A stretch of 64,000 nucleotides of DNA, from the NCBI GenBank assembly GCA_949128115.1, contig OX421962.1:8526262-8590261 (forward strand). The letters run 5' to 3'. The notes below the pieces were generated by a model, which worked only from the letters and a program-made list of their open reading frames with translations, was not told the origin of the DNA and did not search any database. Origin of the DNA: Anaspis maculata. Taxonomy: Eukaryota; Arthropoda; Insecta; Coleoptera; Scraptiidae. The translations under genes were made by a program, and so were the position numbers. Shown here piece by piece: positions 46,490 through 57,412 of the stretch (position 1 is the first letter of the stretch; every line of letters begins with the position of its first letter).

Positions 46490-47900
46490 AAAGTGAACAT
46501 GTACAAACACGCTACAAATTGAGAAAACTCAAAGTGTGTTATAATGTGCCTACTTTTTGCGAAAGAATCGATGTCTGACTAGGCTGCGCATGGTATCGAT
46601 AACGAGTAGACGAATCACATCCCCTCCCTTTCTCAATTTAGAATGTTTTCATTATTTCTCACAGCAATAATTGATTACATAATAGGTAAATAAAATTTGA
46701 GAAACAAAATATTTTGAGAAAGTTCAAAGAACTGACTTGATTTTGAAAATCTGTTGTGGGTGACACAAAACTTCACCGGTGGTATCCCAAAGACGTCACT
46801 AATGATTCTGATTCAGGCGTCCCTCCGGAAAGAGGAGACTTGGTTGTGAAATTGAAAAAAAAAATCGACCAAGTCGAGGGACCATCTAGTGAAAACTAAC
46901 TTGCGTTATACACATCCGAGTACACATCACAATAAAGCACTGCGGTTCAAGGAATTTCAAGGTGCCGTAGAAGCTCATATCCGTTAGAACATTCAGTTTC
47001 ATAAGGAAAAGGTTGTTTTCCAGCTGAAAAAACTCGAAAAATGAAACAGAAAATCGTTGGAAAGTATTCAAGAACCAAGTACCTATTGTTTGAAAAATAA
47101 TTGGTGAAAATTGGTTCACGGATTGAATACCTGGGGTAGAATTCTAATTGATTGCACTTCAGGGCCCCTACTCAAATGACATGTGAAATGAGCCTTCAAG
47201 CTTATCAGGAGGATAGGTCCGAACCACACCTGACGGCACAAGAGTTCTGGAAACTTAAAACACGGGGAGGCCATTGGGGCTCTAAGAGACACCCGCAGAC
47301 AACAGGGGGCCGATAGAGCTCCAATCAACTCAAGAAGAAACGAGGGCATCGCTTTGGCCTGAAACAGCATAATCTGATATCTAAAAAAAGTCACAAGTGC
47401 CTCATCAAGGCTTTAACGTCAGGGAGACACCATAGGGCTCTGGCACCGAATCACACGAGAGCCGCACACATGTGTCAGAAATGATCAGTAAATAAGTAGA
47501 TAAGCAAACAAGAAACCAATTGTGTAGATGAATTATAAGAGTGCAAGAAACAAATAAGAAGTACTTGAATGAGTAGAGAAGTTGGATTTGGTCATACTCT
47601 TGATGAGCAACCGGAAAGAAGAAGTATCTATAACGCATTCGCCCGAAATGCCCCGCGGTTACCCATCACAAACCCCGCAGTAAACAGTACGGGCAAAAGT
47701 GCGACTAGGTCCGACTCAGCGTTCTTCTCTTGCCTTATGAAATTGAAACCCCACAACGTTAATCGAAGAGGTAAATTTGTAGTCGAATGTACTTTCGTAA
47801 GATCTACATGGGATGGAATCGAATAGGAATTGTCAAGAAGCCTATTTTTGATGAGCTACGCACGTGGGATCAGCCCACTCAGTTGCCTGCTGGTGAGAAT
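46490..47900. other. Intergenic, nothing recognised
   Basis: The conserved post-stop motif (CAAACACGCTACAAATTGAG) lies at about 46504-46523. The rest has short ORFs without motifs. The right end may contain the undelimited 5' LTR of the copia element. Confidence 0.45.
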
Positions 47901-48192
47901 GCCGGACAGGACCGTCCAAGGTACTGAACAGGCGGCGTAAAAGCAAGTGAGACCGGGTAGAAAAAAAACTACTTCAAAATTGAGTGTGTCTACATTCGTT
48001 CCCGGAGGCAAACCCTTCTTTTCGTTGAATACAAGATAAGTGACATTCACAGTTGAGCTTGTGAACAAACATTGTCAGTATTATTGAGGAATCAGAATTG
48101 CAATCACAATTATCGGATACTGACATCGCTTTCATACTTCATTCGAGTCCCAACATTCAACGTCGGTATAGTAACTACTAACTTTTTCTACA

Positions 48193-50347
48193 GGTTATGG
48201 ACCCAGAAACGTATAAGCAAAAGTTTTTTTAGTATTCGCTACGCGAGTGTTTTTTTGTGTGTTATCGGGCTACACAAAATTCGTTTGAACTTGAACAAAG
48301 AACGTGTGGAGTTGTAGATCCAGAACAACGACCACCAGTTATCTCAGCAGTGTGCCAAAGCTCAAGGGCCGAAAGAATTACGGAGAGTGGGTTTTCGCGG
48401 TACAAAGTTTGCTGGGTTTTGGATGACTTCGGGGGCTGCACGCCGGGACCGAAAAGGAAGAGACAAAAAACAGCAAGGCAAAAGCGAAATTGATTCTGTC
48501 GGTGGATGCATCGCTTTACATACACATCAAAGATGCAACGACAGCAAAGGATGTCTGGGAAAAGTTGAAGAAATTATTCGATGACTCGGGATTTTCGAGA
48601 AAAATCGGGCTTCTGCGATTTTTGCTAAGTATCCGTACGTGAATCATCTTATCGACACCGCCCAGAAGCTGAAAGGTGCAGGTTTCAACATGAATGATGA
48701 GTGAATCGGATCGCTTTCATTGGCAGGATTGCCGGAAAAGTTTTCTCCGATGATCATGGCGATCGAACATTCTGGAATTGCAATTACCACTGAAGTCATC
48801 AAAAGCAAATTGATGGACATGGAACCCGTCAGTGCCGGTAATATTGGCAGCGCGTTTGCAAGTGGCGGAAAATTCAACAGGCGGCAGCAGCAGCGGAGTG
48901 GCACCTTGAACGGTGCAGGCAGCAACTACAGAAATGCGAAATTCCCTAAGTCGACGTCAACGTCAAACTCAAATATAAACAAACAAGATCGCGAGGGTCT
49001 GTCGGTTATAAACAGTTCTTCGTCAGTGCGTTGTTACCGGTGCGGAAAGTGGGGCCACTACAAAAAACAATGTCCCAATGCAAGTGTTAGAAATGACATG
49101 CAAGATGGAGGATCAAGTGAACAACAACAAACCAGAGGGAAGTTTGCTGGCGCACCCAGTGCCGTGTTCCTGAGCGGAAAGTTCACTAACTCAGAGTGGT
49201 ACGTGGACTCCGGGGCCAGCGCCCACTTGACAGCAAGGAACGATTGGCTGAATAATGTTTACGAAAAGCCGGAACTGTGCAAGATAATGGTAGCGAACAA
49301 AATAAACATTCCCGTAGTTTCTGCTGAAAAAACTGAGATTGTCACAGTGGTAGGCAAAGAAAAGCACAACATTCTAGTCCGGGAAGTCTTGTTCGTGCCA
49401 GAGTTGGCTATCAACTTGTTGAGGGTGAGGCAGCTGATCAAGAATGTAAATTCGGTTCAATTCACGAAAGACTGTTGCAAGATATCCAGCGCAAAAAGGA
49501 AATTGGTAGCGACAGCTGATCTGGTTCAAAACGTATATCGTCTGAATGTCCATACAGAGGGCAGAAAAGGCTATCGTTTGTATAACGCAACAACTAAGGA
49601 GGTTGTCACAAGCAGGGATGTGATCATCATGGAAAATCCAACACGTGATGAAGTACCGTATGATCTAAAACTTTTCTCCTCTAGGCAGGCCATGGCCTGG
49701 CCAAAATCAGCCTCGTTTGCCTGCCAATGACCAGACCACAGCCTGCCTGAGGGAGAAAAGTTTTTGATCATACGGTACCTGTCCTCATTGAAGCTGGTCA
49801 TCATCCCACTCAGATACCAGAAAAAACGCCGAGTTCCAGTGACGACACCATAGTTTCAGTGGGGGAAACACCTTTGAGCACCAGTAAAAGTGAAGAATCG
49901 ACAGACTACAGTGATTGGGAAGAAGATGACCACATTCCGGAAACGAGCGTTCCAAAGCAAGAGGTGCGGAGATCTGCAGGAGAGCCAAGGCCAAAGGTTT
50001 TTGAAGATTTTCTGGCTTGTACCAGAGGTCTTATCGACACAATCAATGATCCATTAACGATGGAAGAGGCTTTGGCGAGGCCGGACGCTGAAAGCTAGAG
50101 AAGAGCAATGGCCGAAGAACTGCAGTCTTTCGAAGAAAGTGGAGCTTGGGAGTTGGTTGATGGACCAAGGGACGACAACGTGGTAGGGTGTAAGTCGGTG
50201 TTTAAAATAACAACTGACGAAAACAGCAAAGTGCGGTATCGTGCGTGGTTGGTGGCGAGGGGCTTTACGCAAAGACCAGGAATCGATTATGAAGAAACTT
50301 TTTCTCCGGTAGTTCGCCACTCAACACTTTTCGCAAAAAACATGTGA
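48193..50347 (+). mobile_element. Deleted copia-type LTR retrotransposon
   Basis: The primer-binding site GGTTATGGACCCAGAAAC at 48193 resembles that of Drosophila copia (an internal initiator-tRNA-Met site). It directly follows ...CTACA, the expected end of a 5' LTR at 48192. Gag pieces occur in shifting frames (N-Y-G-E-W-V-F-A-V; D-V-W-E-K-L-K-K-L-F-D-D). A 336-codon ORF (48720-49730) carries a zinc knuckle C-Y-R-C-G-K-W-G-H-Y-K-K-Q-C and a protease W-Y-V-D-S-G-A-S-A-H-L-T, then joins the integrase tail (K-G-Y-R-L-Y-N). The integrase core is deleted. The RT N terminus (50108-50347) reads W-E-L-V-D-G-P then G-F-T-Q-R-P-G-I-D-Y-E-E-T-F-S-P-V and stops before the catalytic region. Immobile. Confidence 0.88.
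49657..49774. mobile_element. 118-base palindromic MITE inside copia
   Basis: Ends CGTATGATCTAAAACTTTTC and the inverse GAAAAGTTTTTGATCATACG, flanked by GTAC (49653-49656, 49775-49778). Removing it restores the copia frame ...D-E-V-P then V-L-I-E-A-G. The insertion puts a stop at 49728-49730. Confidence 0.85.
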
Positions 50348-50815
50348 GTGACAGAATGAACCAAATAGACAAGATGATCAAAATGAACAAAAACAGTGAA
50401 AACAATTATTATAATCAGCACAACAAAATATATCAAACTGTCAAGTCGTAGAAAAAGGGAGAGTGATGGATTCGGAAAAAGAGCACTTAGTGGAAGAACC
50501 CGGTCTAAGAAACCACTGAGTTTAGCTCAAAGAAGAGAACTCTCATTATGTGACAAATGACCAACAAAACCAAGAACAAAACTCCCTGATAATTTCCGGT
50601 ATTCAATGTAAGTAATATTAGTGAAACAAAATCGTAGAAACAACAGTGAACAAATGTAAAAACATCGGTAAACAGATAATAAATCAACAACAAAAATCCA
50701 AAACAAGACAAAAAAGGGGTAGTAGGTAAGTAGGATCCTGAAAAAGTACCTACACTGAATAGGTAGGTATCTGACAAAAAGAGCAGCGAGCACCAACAAA
50801 AATGACATAAAAATA
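50348..50815 (-). repeat. Interspersed repeat R1, inverse copy
   Basis: On the minus strand it matches 60140-61560 (excluding its foldback): GATTTTGTTTCAC, GAATACCGGAA, GGGTTCTTCCACT, TGACATATTTTGTTGT-like runs. It abuts the truncated copia RT. Non-coding, class unknown. Confidence 0.75.
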
Positions 50816-51166
50816 TGAGAAGTCACCAAAGACGGCTCTATGAATTTGATATACCTATTATCATTTTATATCGGAAACTGCCGAAAGTGGTAAAAATGTT
50901 CACCTACGGCGCTTTCTCAGCCTCCCGCCTCCCCTATCCCATTTTTATTCAAGTTTTTAACAAATTATTGGTGTTACTGTGGTCAATCAAAATACTACCA
51001 TTTTTCTGATGTTGGTACTCCCCGCGACTTTCATAAATCTGTCACCGCTAGCCGGCACTGCCGGCAGCGTCAAGGAAGGCTACTAGATCAATTACTATTC
51101 ATCCTTGCTCTTGTACAACGTATCGTTCCTCGTTGTCTGATTCTCTTTCCACCTTTTCATCACAAA

Positions 51167-52610
51167 ATGTGAGTTGCTAGCCAATGCCGTGAATAGTTTC
51201 GATCGATTCCTATTTCTGTGCTATTTCAGGTTAGAACTATCCGAAATTGTTGACACGTACAACTGTCTGCAATGTTCACACTGGACTGAATTCGTCTTTC
51301 AACTCAACCACCACGTCCAGAGGTATCACAAAAATGCTTATGCAGCTGAACTGCACCAAGCCATTGTCGGACTAGAACAGTTCTCTTGTATCTTATGCGA
51401 CTACAAGAGCTACTATCGGTTCGAACTGTACGAACATTGCAAACAACTACATAATCCGAAGACCGGAAACAACAAATATGGGACGTTTCGTAGAGAAACT
51501 GGAAGATATACGTGTGAGCGCTGCAGATACGAATCGGATTCGAGTTTATCTCTAGTGGAACATCACGATTTGTGTGGAAAAAAGCCGCTGAGGGCTGTTG
51601 CAAGAAGGACTACTAGAGATGTAGTAATGGAATCAAACATATTGCAGCCCGATTCAAGTGAAAAAACAGACGGGTTACAGTGTAATCATTGTTCGTACCG
51701 AGCTAAGAAAAAATCACGTTTGAGAGAACATATCATAAGTAAACATGCTTCAAATGAAGAAATCAACTGGTTCCGATGCAACGATTGTTCGTACCGAGCT
51801 AAAAGAAAGACACATTTGCGAGTTCACATGATAAATATCCATGCTACGAATGATGAAATCAATTGGTTCCCCTGCAACAGTTGTTCGTACAGGACTAAGC
51901 AAAAAACGTCTTTGATATTGCATCAGTTGAAACATGCTTCGAACGAACAAATCAGATGGTTCCAGTGCAATCATTGTTCGCATCGATCTAAGCAAAAATC
52001 AGCTATGATGAAACATCAGTTGACACATGCACCGAATGAAGAAATCAAGTGGTTCCCGTGCAGCTGTTGTTCGTACCGAGCCAAACGAAAGTATAGTTTG
52101 AGTCAGCACATGATAAGTATACATGCTGCTGATGAAGAAGTCATGTGGTTCCAATGCAACGATTGTTCGTACCGAGCTAAACGGAAGGCACATTTGAGAC
52201 TTCACAAGATGAATAAACATGCTGCGAATGAAGATATCGAGTGGTTTCAGTGCAACCAATGTTCGTACCGAGGGAAACTAAAGTCACATTTGAAAGGTCA
52301 CATAATGAATGTACATGCCACGAATGAAGAAATCGACTGGTTCCAGTGCAGCATTTGTTCGTTCCGAGCCAAGCTAAAATCAACCTTGAAATTGCACATG
52401 ATGAAGCATACTGCGAATGAAGAAATCAAGTGGTTCCAGTGCGACGATTGTACGTACAGAGCTAAGCGAAATTCAGCTTTGAAACGGCACATGGTAAATA
52501 AACATGCTTCGAGTGAAGAAATTGAATGGTTTCAGTGCGATTATTGCTCGTATCGAGCTAAACAGAAGTCAAATTTGAGGCAGCACACGATGAAGAAACA
52601 TATGCCATAA
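51167..52610 (+). CDS. C2H2 zinc-finger protein, 3+10 fingers
   Basis: 460 residues; CDS is 51167-51168 joined to 51230-52610 (61-base intron, GTGAGT donor). Start M-L-E-L-S-E-I-V-D-T-Y. The N-terminal fingers read C-L-Q-C, C-I-L-C, C-E-R-C (C2HC, ending H-H-D-L-C). The acidic linker is shorter than in the paralogs, so the array starts at about residue 149. Ten fingers follow. The protein ends ...K-K-H-M-P at a stop in the linker after the last finger, where AT is inserted (CATATGCC for CATGCC); recognisable linker sequence (ACGAAGAAATC) continues after it. The final fingers lack the shared T-V-L-K-T and S-C-L-R-R signatures of most sisters. Confidence 0.9.
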
Positions 52611-54598
52611 ACGAAGAAATCGGACTAACCGACACCACCATACGTACAGTTTGTTCAATTTGTTTTGTCAATAATTAAGGAGCTGGAAGAGCATTGGAGA
52701 GTTAGTGGATTTCCTCCAAAAAAATATACAAAAAATATTGCAATATGATTTGAAGTTACCCGCATTTGGCAGGCCGAAAATAATCAGGAGGAAAATAAAT
52801 CGAAGCCGTGAAATCGAGGTACCTATACTTATGTGAATATTCAGAGTCAAGGCATCATTGAAAGATGTCGCTAGTTATTCAATTAATCCGTGTAAATCCC
52901 GCGAAGTTCTACAACATGATTCACTTGCTACACCTAGATATTCAACAACCGTCCCTGCACGACGTCCGATAATATAGTGAAATCCATGTGCGATAGAAGT
53001 AAGCACACCCGCACATCAAACCAGTTAGTCTGCCGGCGTACTCTTGCTGTATCGACGCCCCGCTCACCCGCTGCTCCCAGCCACGCCGCACTCCAGTGCG
53101 CTATATCAAGTTACCGATTGTGGAATTCTTACGTTTACGCCGTTTGCAATCGTTTTGGATACGATAAAATATTCCGAATTGCTGGGAATAGAGCAGTATC
53201 GATTGAGATTGACCGTTGTACCTGGACCAATCCGCCTGGGCTGCCGTCCGCTCCAGACTTGTCACGTCCGTTGCCGAGTGCTTCTGCGAGTCTGTTGGCG
53301 AAGAGTTTTGATCCAGTTCAAGGAGGCTGAGCTAGAACCTGTTGATGTTCCGTCGCGACCCTCCAAGAGGCCGTAGAGTCGAAGCCCTTCGATGATGAGT
53401 CCCAGTCCACTTGGATGATGCCGAGTCGAAGCCCCGGCTGATGCGCCTTAGCTCCCTGGAGAAAGTCGAGTTGGAACCCTTCGGAGACGCGTTTTGATCC
53501 CTTTGGGGGAAGTTGAGTCGGGATCCCTCCAGGTTGAGTTTTGACCCGCCTAGAGGCCGATAAGTTGCTACTCTTTGAGTTGCAACCCACCTCTAGGATG
53601 CAGTTTCAAAGCCCTTGGATGTTGTGTCTCGATCCGCCTCCAGGAGTAGAGTCAAAACCCTCCGATGAGTTCCAATCCTTCGTCAGGTAGTTGTGCGAAG
53701 GCCCTTCCGGTGTTGAGTTTTGATCCATCTCCAAGTCGTAGAGTTGGGATCCGTTGATGATGTGTTTTGATCCTCCAGGATGCTGAGTGGCGATCCTTCG
53801 ACGAATAGTTTCAACCCACCTCGAGAATGTGGAGTTAGTTCCAAACGAAATACTTCTTGCGAGAAATAGATGTGTTTACTGATGGAAATTTGACTGATTC
53901 TATCATTTGTGCTATCAATTGAAAAACTGCACACAAAAAAAAACACTCGTGAAGCGAAATGCAACCAAAACTTTATGGTGCGACTATACACCCGTAACAA
54001 GAAAAAACCAGTCCATCTTCCCACCTTGCGGTGTGTCTAATAGGAAGCCTCGCCCAAAAAAAAGACTCCTCAGCAATAAACCATTTTGGTACATTATTAC
54101 AAGAAGTACACAATAAACACGTACACACATACAATAAGTATCGTTATTGTTTTGTTGTTAGCTTGGAAACTGTTTGAAACTTGCTTGGCAAAAAATCAAT
54201 AATAATAGTACTTCCTCTGGAACTTCAATGAAGTGATATAGAAACATATTTGCCAAGTGTGACCTGAGATAAAATAAGTAGTCATTAATGCAAAAAAAGG
54301 GAATGAAAGGAAAAGAGAAACCGTATGAGACACGTAAGAATACCTCTCATCTGCGATTTGCGGTGAAAATGGGAGATTATTCAACTAATTTGAAAGATTG
54401 AAAGATACGAGCAGAGCCTCGCTGTTGATGCATCCATAAAATGGTGGGTGGTGTGTAAATCACCCGGCGTCGGGCTTAGAGTACTAAGGCGGCGCTAAGG
54501 AAGTACTGCCAGTGACTACACGGATACCCGCCCACCGCCAAAAAAAAAAAAAAGAAAAAAAGAGGTACATACCTTGCCCCTCACAAGGCGTATCACTC
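52611..54598. other. Intergenic with degenerate tandem-like region
   Basis: From about 53320 to 53840 the sequence cycles through loose repeats of GAGTYGAAGCCC / GAGTTTTGATCC / CCTCCAGGATG phrases, a highly diverged tandem array of uncertain unit. The rest shows no gene. A poly(A) run lies at 54539-54553. Confidence 0.5.
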
Positions 54599-54601
54599 CA
54601 G

Positions 54602-55605
54602 GGGCCCTATTTTCGGTACACGTGATCTGTTCCCCGGCAATCACCGGGGAACGCCGGTGAAGTGATCAGTTCCCCGGTTCTAAAAGTGGTATTTTCGTGA
54701 CCACTGTTTCGGCTATACTCGTACATGTCCGTGTAATGTCGAAGCTTGGCTGTCAGCTGTGATATTTGAAATCGAATTGTAGTTTTTCGAAACCTACCTA
54801 CTTTTGCTATTTATTAACATGGAATCTGCCGGCCCAAGCTTCAAGAGGCCACGATTGGATGCGATTTCCGAAATTAAAAAAGAAAAACTGACCGAACTCA
54901 TGGCCAAGAACCCCATATATCCTTGTCAACTTGCTACGGTCAGCCGGCTTCCTTCCCCGGGTACTGGGATAAATGGCGTGACTAGTTCTGTGATGTGCCG
55001 GGCCTTCACAAGTCACACTCGTTTTTTAATTGTCACGCGAAAATACTGCACAAACTGCACTTCTATGTCCACAAATCGTTTGCCGGGTTGGCGCGCATCT
55101 TCTTCGGCCGCTTCCAAGTCCGCGATTACATGGACCGCCAATGCCGCGTTCAATGGATCCATTTTACCCAAATTATTTCAAGAAACTTTCGAAAAATTGA
55201 AGATTGGAACGTAAAATTGAAATTTTTGAAAAGACGCCGAACGAGAATTTCAATTGTCAAAGTTATATCTATCATCTGTCATTTGGCAATTGTTTTGGTT
55301 GTTTTTTTGGTGCATTCAGCGTTGCCAACCTATGAACAATGTGCTTTTTTTAGTGATTTTCAATTTAGACTATTTGCAGCCCTTTGCTTTGATTGACATA
55401 AGCAGGGAATGAGCTGTTCTCTCGGTCGTTCCTAGGAGAACGAGTGTGCTCTGATTGACATAAGCGGGGAATGAGTTGTTCTCTCGGTCGTTCCTAGGAG
55501 AACAGGCGTGATCACGCGTGAATGTACCCGAAAATGCCGCTTCCCCTGTTTTTGAGGGAACAGTTCCTATAGGAACAGTTCACATGTGCACCGAAAATAG
55601 GGCCC
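54602..55605. mobile_element. 1.0 kb TIR element, CAG target duplication
   Basis: Ends GGGCCCTATTTTCGGT and the inverse ACCGAAAATAGGGCCC, flanked by CAG (54599-54601 and 55606-55608). Subterminal palindromes (GTTCCCCGG, TTCCTATAGGAA) and a duplicated block near the right end (GAATGAG-TGTTCTCTCGGTCGTTCC at about 55406 and 55468) are present. It contains ORFs of about 136 codons without recognisable transposase motifs. Likely non-autonomous PIF/Harbinger-type (inference from CWG duplication). Confidence 0.8.
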
Positions 55606-55639
55606 CAGAAATGCCGGAAATGTGAACCCCCAACATTCA

Positions 55640-56088
55640 TGAAGGGCGAAGGGTGAAGTTTGGTGGCGTAGTCAATGCCCGATTTCATCGGAGAATATGA
55701 ACTTTCACCAATACCTTGTGTAGGTAACCTAACATGTTTGGCTTGCTTTTTTTACAAAAAAAAAAAATTTTTGACGAGAGCTTATTCTGCAGGCGCATTA
55801 AGACATTGCTTTGAACTTACTTCAAAAGTTTCAAATTCAAACTCAAAAAGGTGGCCGAGGAATAAAATGCAAAAACTGTAGCTTCATAAGCGTCATGTAC
55901 TTCGGTTGTCCCCTTAATATTATTTGGTTCAAATTTGGCGGGCGATTCCGGACAGTTGGCAACACTGCTGTGACGTCAATGGAAATGCCTGACTGTTAAT
56001 CTGAAGTTACTCACGCAGCGAGGGACACTGTCGTTCCTTGTGTTGCGGCATCACTTGCCGATTTGTTGCTGTTCCTCATCGTCGCAAA
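55640..56088 (+). promoter_or_regulatory. Duplicated upstream region of ZF gene 56089
   Basis: Counterpart of 44290-44759, including TTTGGCGGGCGATTC and GGACAGTTGGCAACAC. The TGACGTCA-containing 23-base block (55969-55991) is exactly reverse-complemented relative to the other copy. Promoter role inferred from position. Confidence 0.55.
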
Positions 56089-57412
56089 ATGTAAGTTGCT
56101 AGCGAAGGCCGTGAATAGTTTGAATCAATCCCGATGTCTGTGCTATTTCAGGTTAGAACTACCCGAAGTTATTGACACGTACCACTGTTTGCAATGTTCG
56201 CATCGGACCGGATCCACCCTTCAACTCAAGCACCATGTGCAGAGGAATCACAGAAATGCCGATGCAGCCATGCTCTACCATGCCATTCTCGAACCGGAAC
56301 AGTTCTCTTGCATCTTCTGCAACTGCAAGACCTACTATCGATTCGAATTATACGAACATTACGAACAAGTACATGGTTTGCGGACTGGAAACAATGAAAA
56401 TGGGACGTTTCAAGAAGAAATTGAAAGATATCCTTGTAACTATTGCAGATACAAATCGGATTCGAGTTTATTTTTTGTAAAACATCACGTTTTTTGCAAA
56501 AAGGAGTCGAGGGGGCGGCCACAAGGCACGGCAGAAGAGGCTGAAGGCATGGAACCACAAAATCTGGATGGGGCTGAAGCAGGGTCCATTAGACATGCTG
56601 AACTAATGGAAGCGAACATATCGGCACACGATTCACCGAGAAAAAGGTATCTGTGCAACTATTGTTCGTACCGAGCTAGAAAAAAGTACAGTTTGACATA
56701 CCACATGATAAGTAAACATGCTGCGAATGAAGCAATCAACTGGTTCCAGTGCAACGATTGTTCGTACCGAGCCAAGCATAAGTCATATCTGAGGAAACAC
56801 GTCTTAATGAAACATGCTAGGGATGAAGAAATTAGGTGGTTCTACTGCAGCCATTGTTCGTTCCGAGCTAAAGAAAAGTGCGGTTTGAAAAGACACATGA
56901 TAAGCAAACATGTTGCAAATGAAGAAATCAACTGGTTCCAGTGCAACGATTGTTCGTATCGAGCTAAAAGAAAGGCACATTTGAACATTCACGTGATAAG
57001 CAAACATACTACGAATAAAGAAATCGACTGGTTCCAGTGCAATTATTGTTCGTACCGATGTAAAAAAAAGTCACATTTGAAAGCTCACATGATGAACAAA
57101 CATGCTACGAATGAAGAAATAACGTGGTTCCAGTGCAACAGTTGCCCGTACCGAGCCAAGCTAAAATCAACCTTGAAAACGCACATGATGAAACACGCCT
57201 CGAATGAAGAAATCAGCTGGTTTCAGTGCAACCATTGTCCGTTCCGAGGTAAACGAAGAGCGTGTTTGAAACGGCACACGATTAGTAAACATGCAGCGAA
57301 TGAAGAAATCCAGTGGTTTGAGTGCAACGATTGTCCGTACCGATCTAAACGAAAAACAAATTTGAGAATGCACATGATGCGTATACATGCTAGGTACGAA
57401 TCAAGAGTTTGA
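56089..57412 (+). CDS. C2H2 zinc-finger protein, 3+8 fingers
   Basis: 420 residues; CDS is 56089-56090 joined to 56152-57412 (61-base intron, GTAAGT donor, TTTCAG acceptor). Start M-L-E-L-P-E-V-I-D-T-Y. N-terminal fingers C-L-Q-C, C-I-F-C and C-N-Y-C are present; the third ends H-H-V-F-C. The linker is glutamate- and alanine-rich (E-E-A-E-G-M-E). Eight array fingers start at about residue 166, the first with Y-L-C in place of F-x-C. It ends R-I-H-A-R-Y-E-S-R-V, unlike the usual A-T-N-E-E-I-N. Shortest array among members ending normally. Shares its upstream region with 44760-46483. Confidence 0.9.

Noticed and set aside
54804..55214. 136-codon ORF as a gene
   Set aside because: Lies wholly inside the TIR element 54602-55605 and shows no recognisable domain; could be a remnant, so not listed as a CDS.
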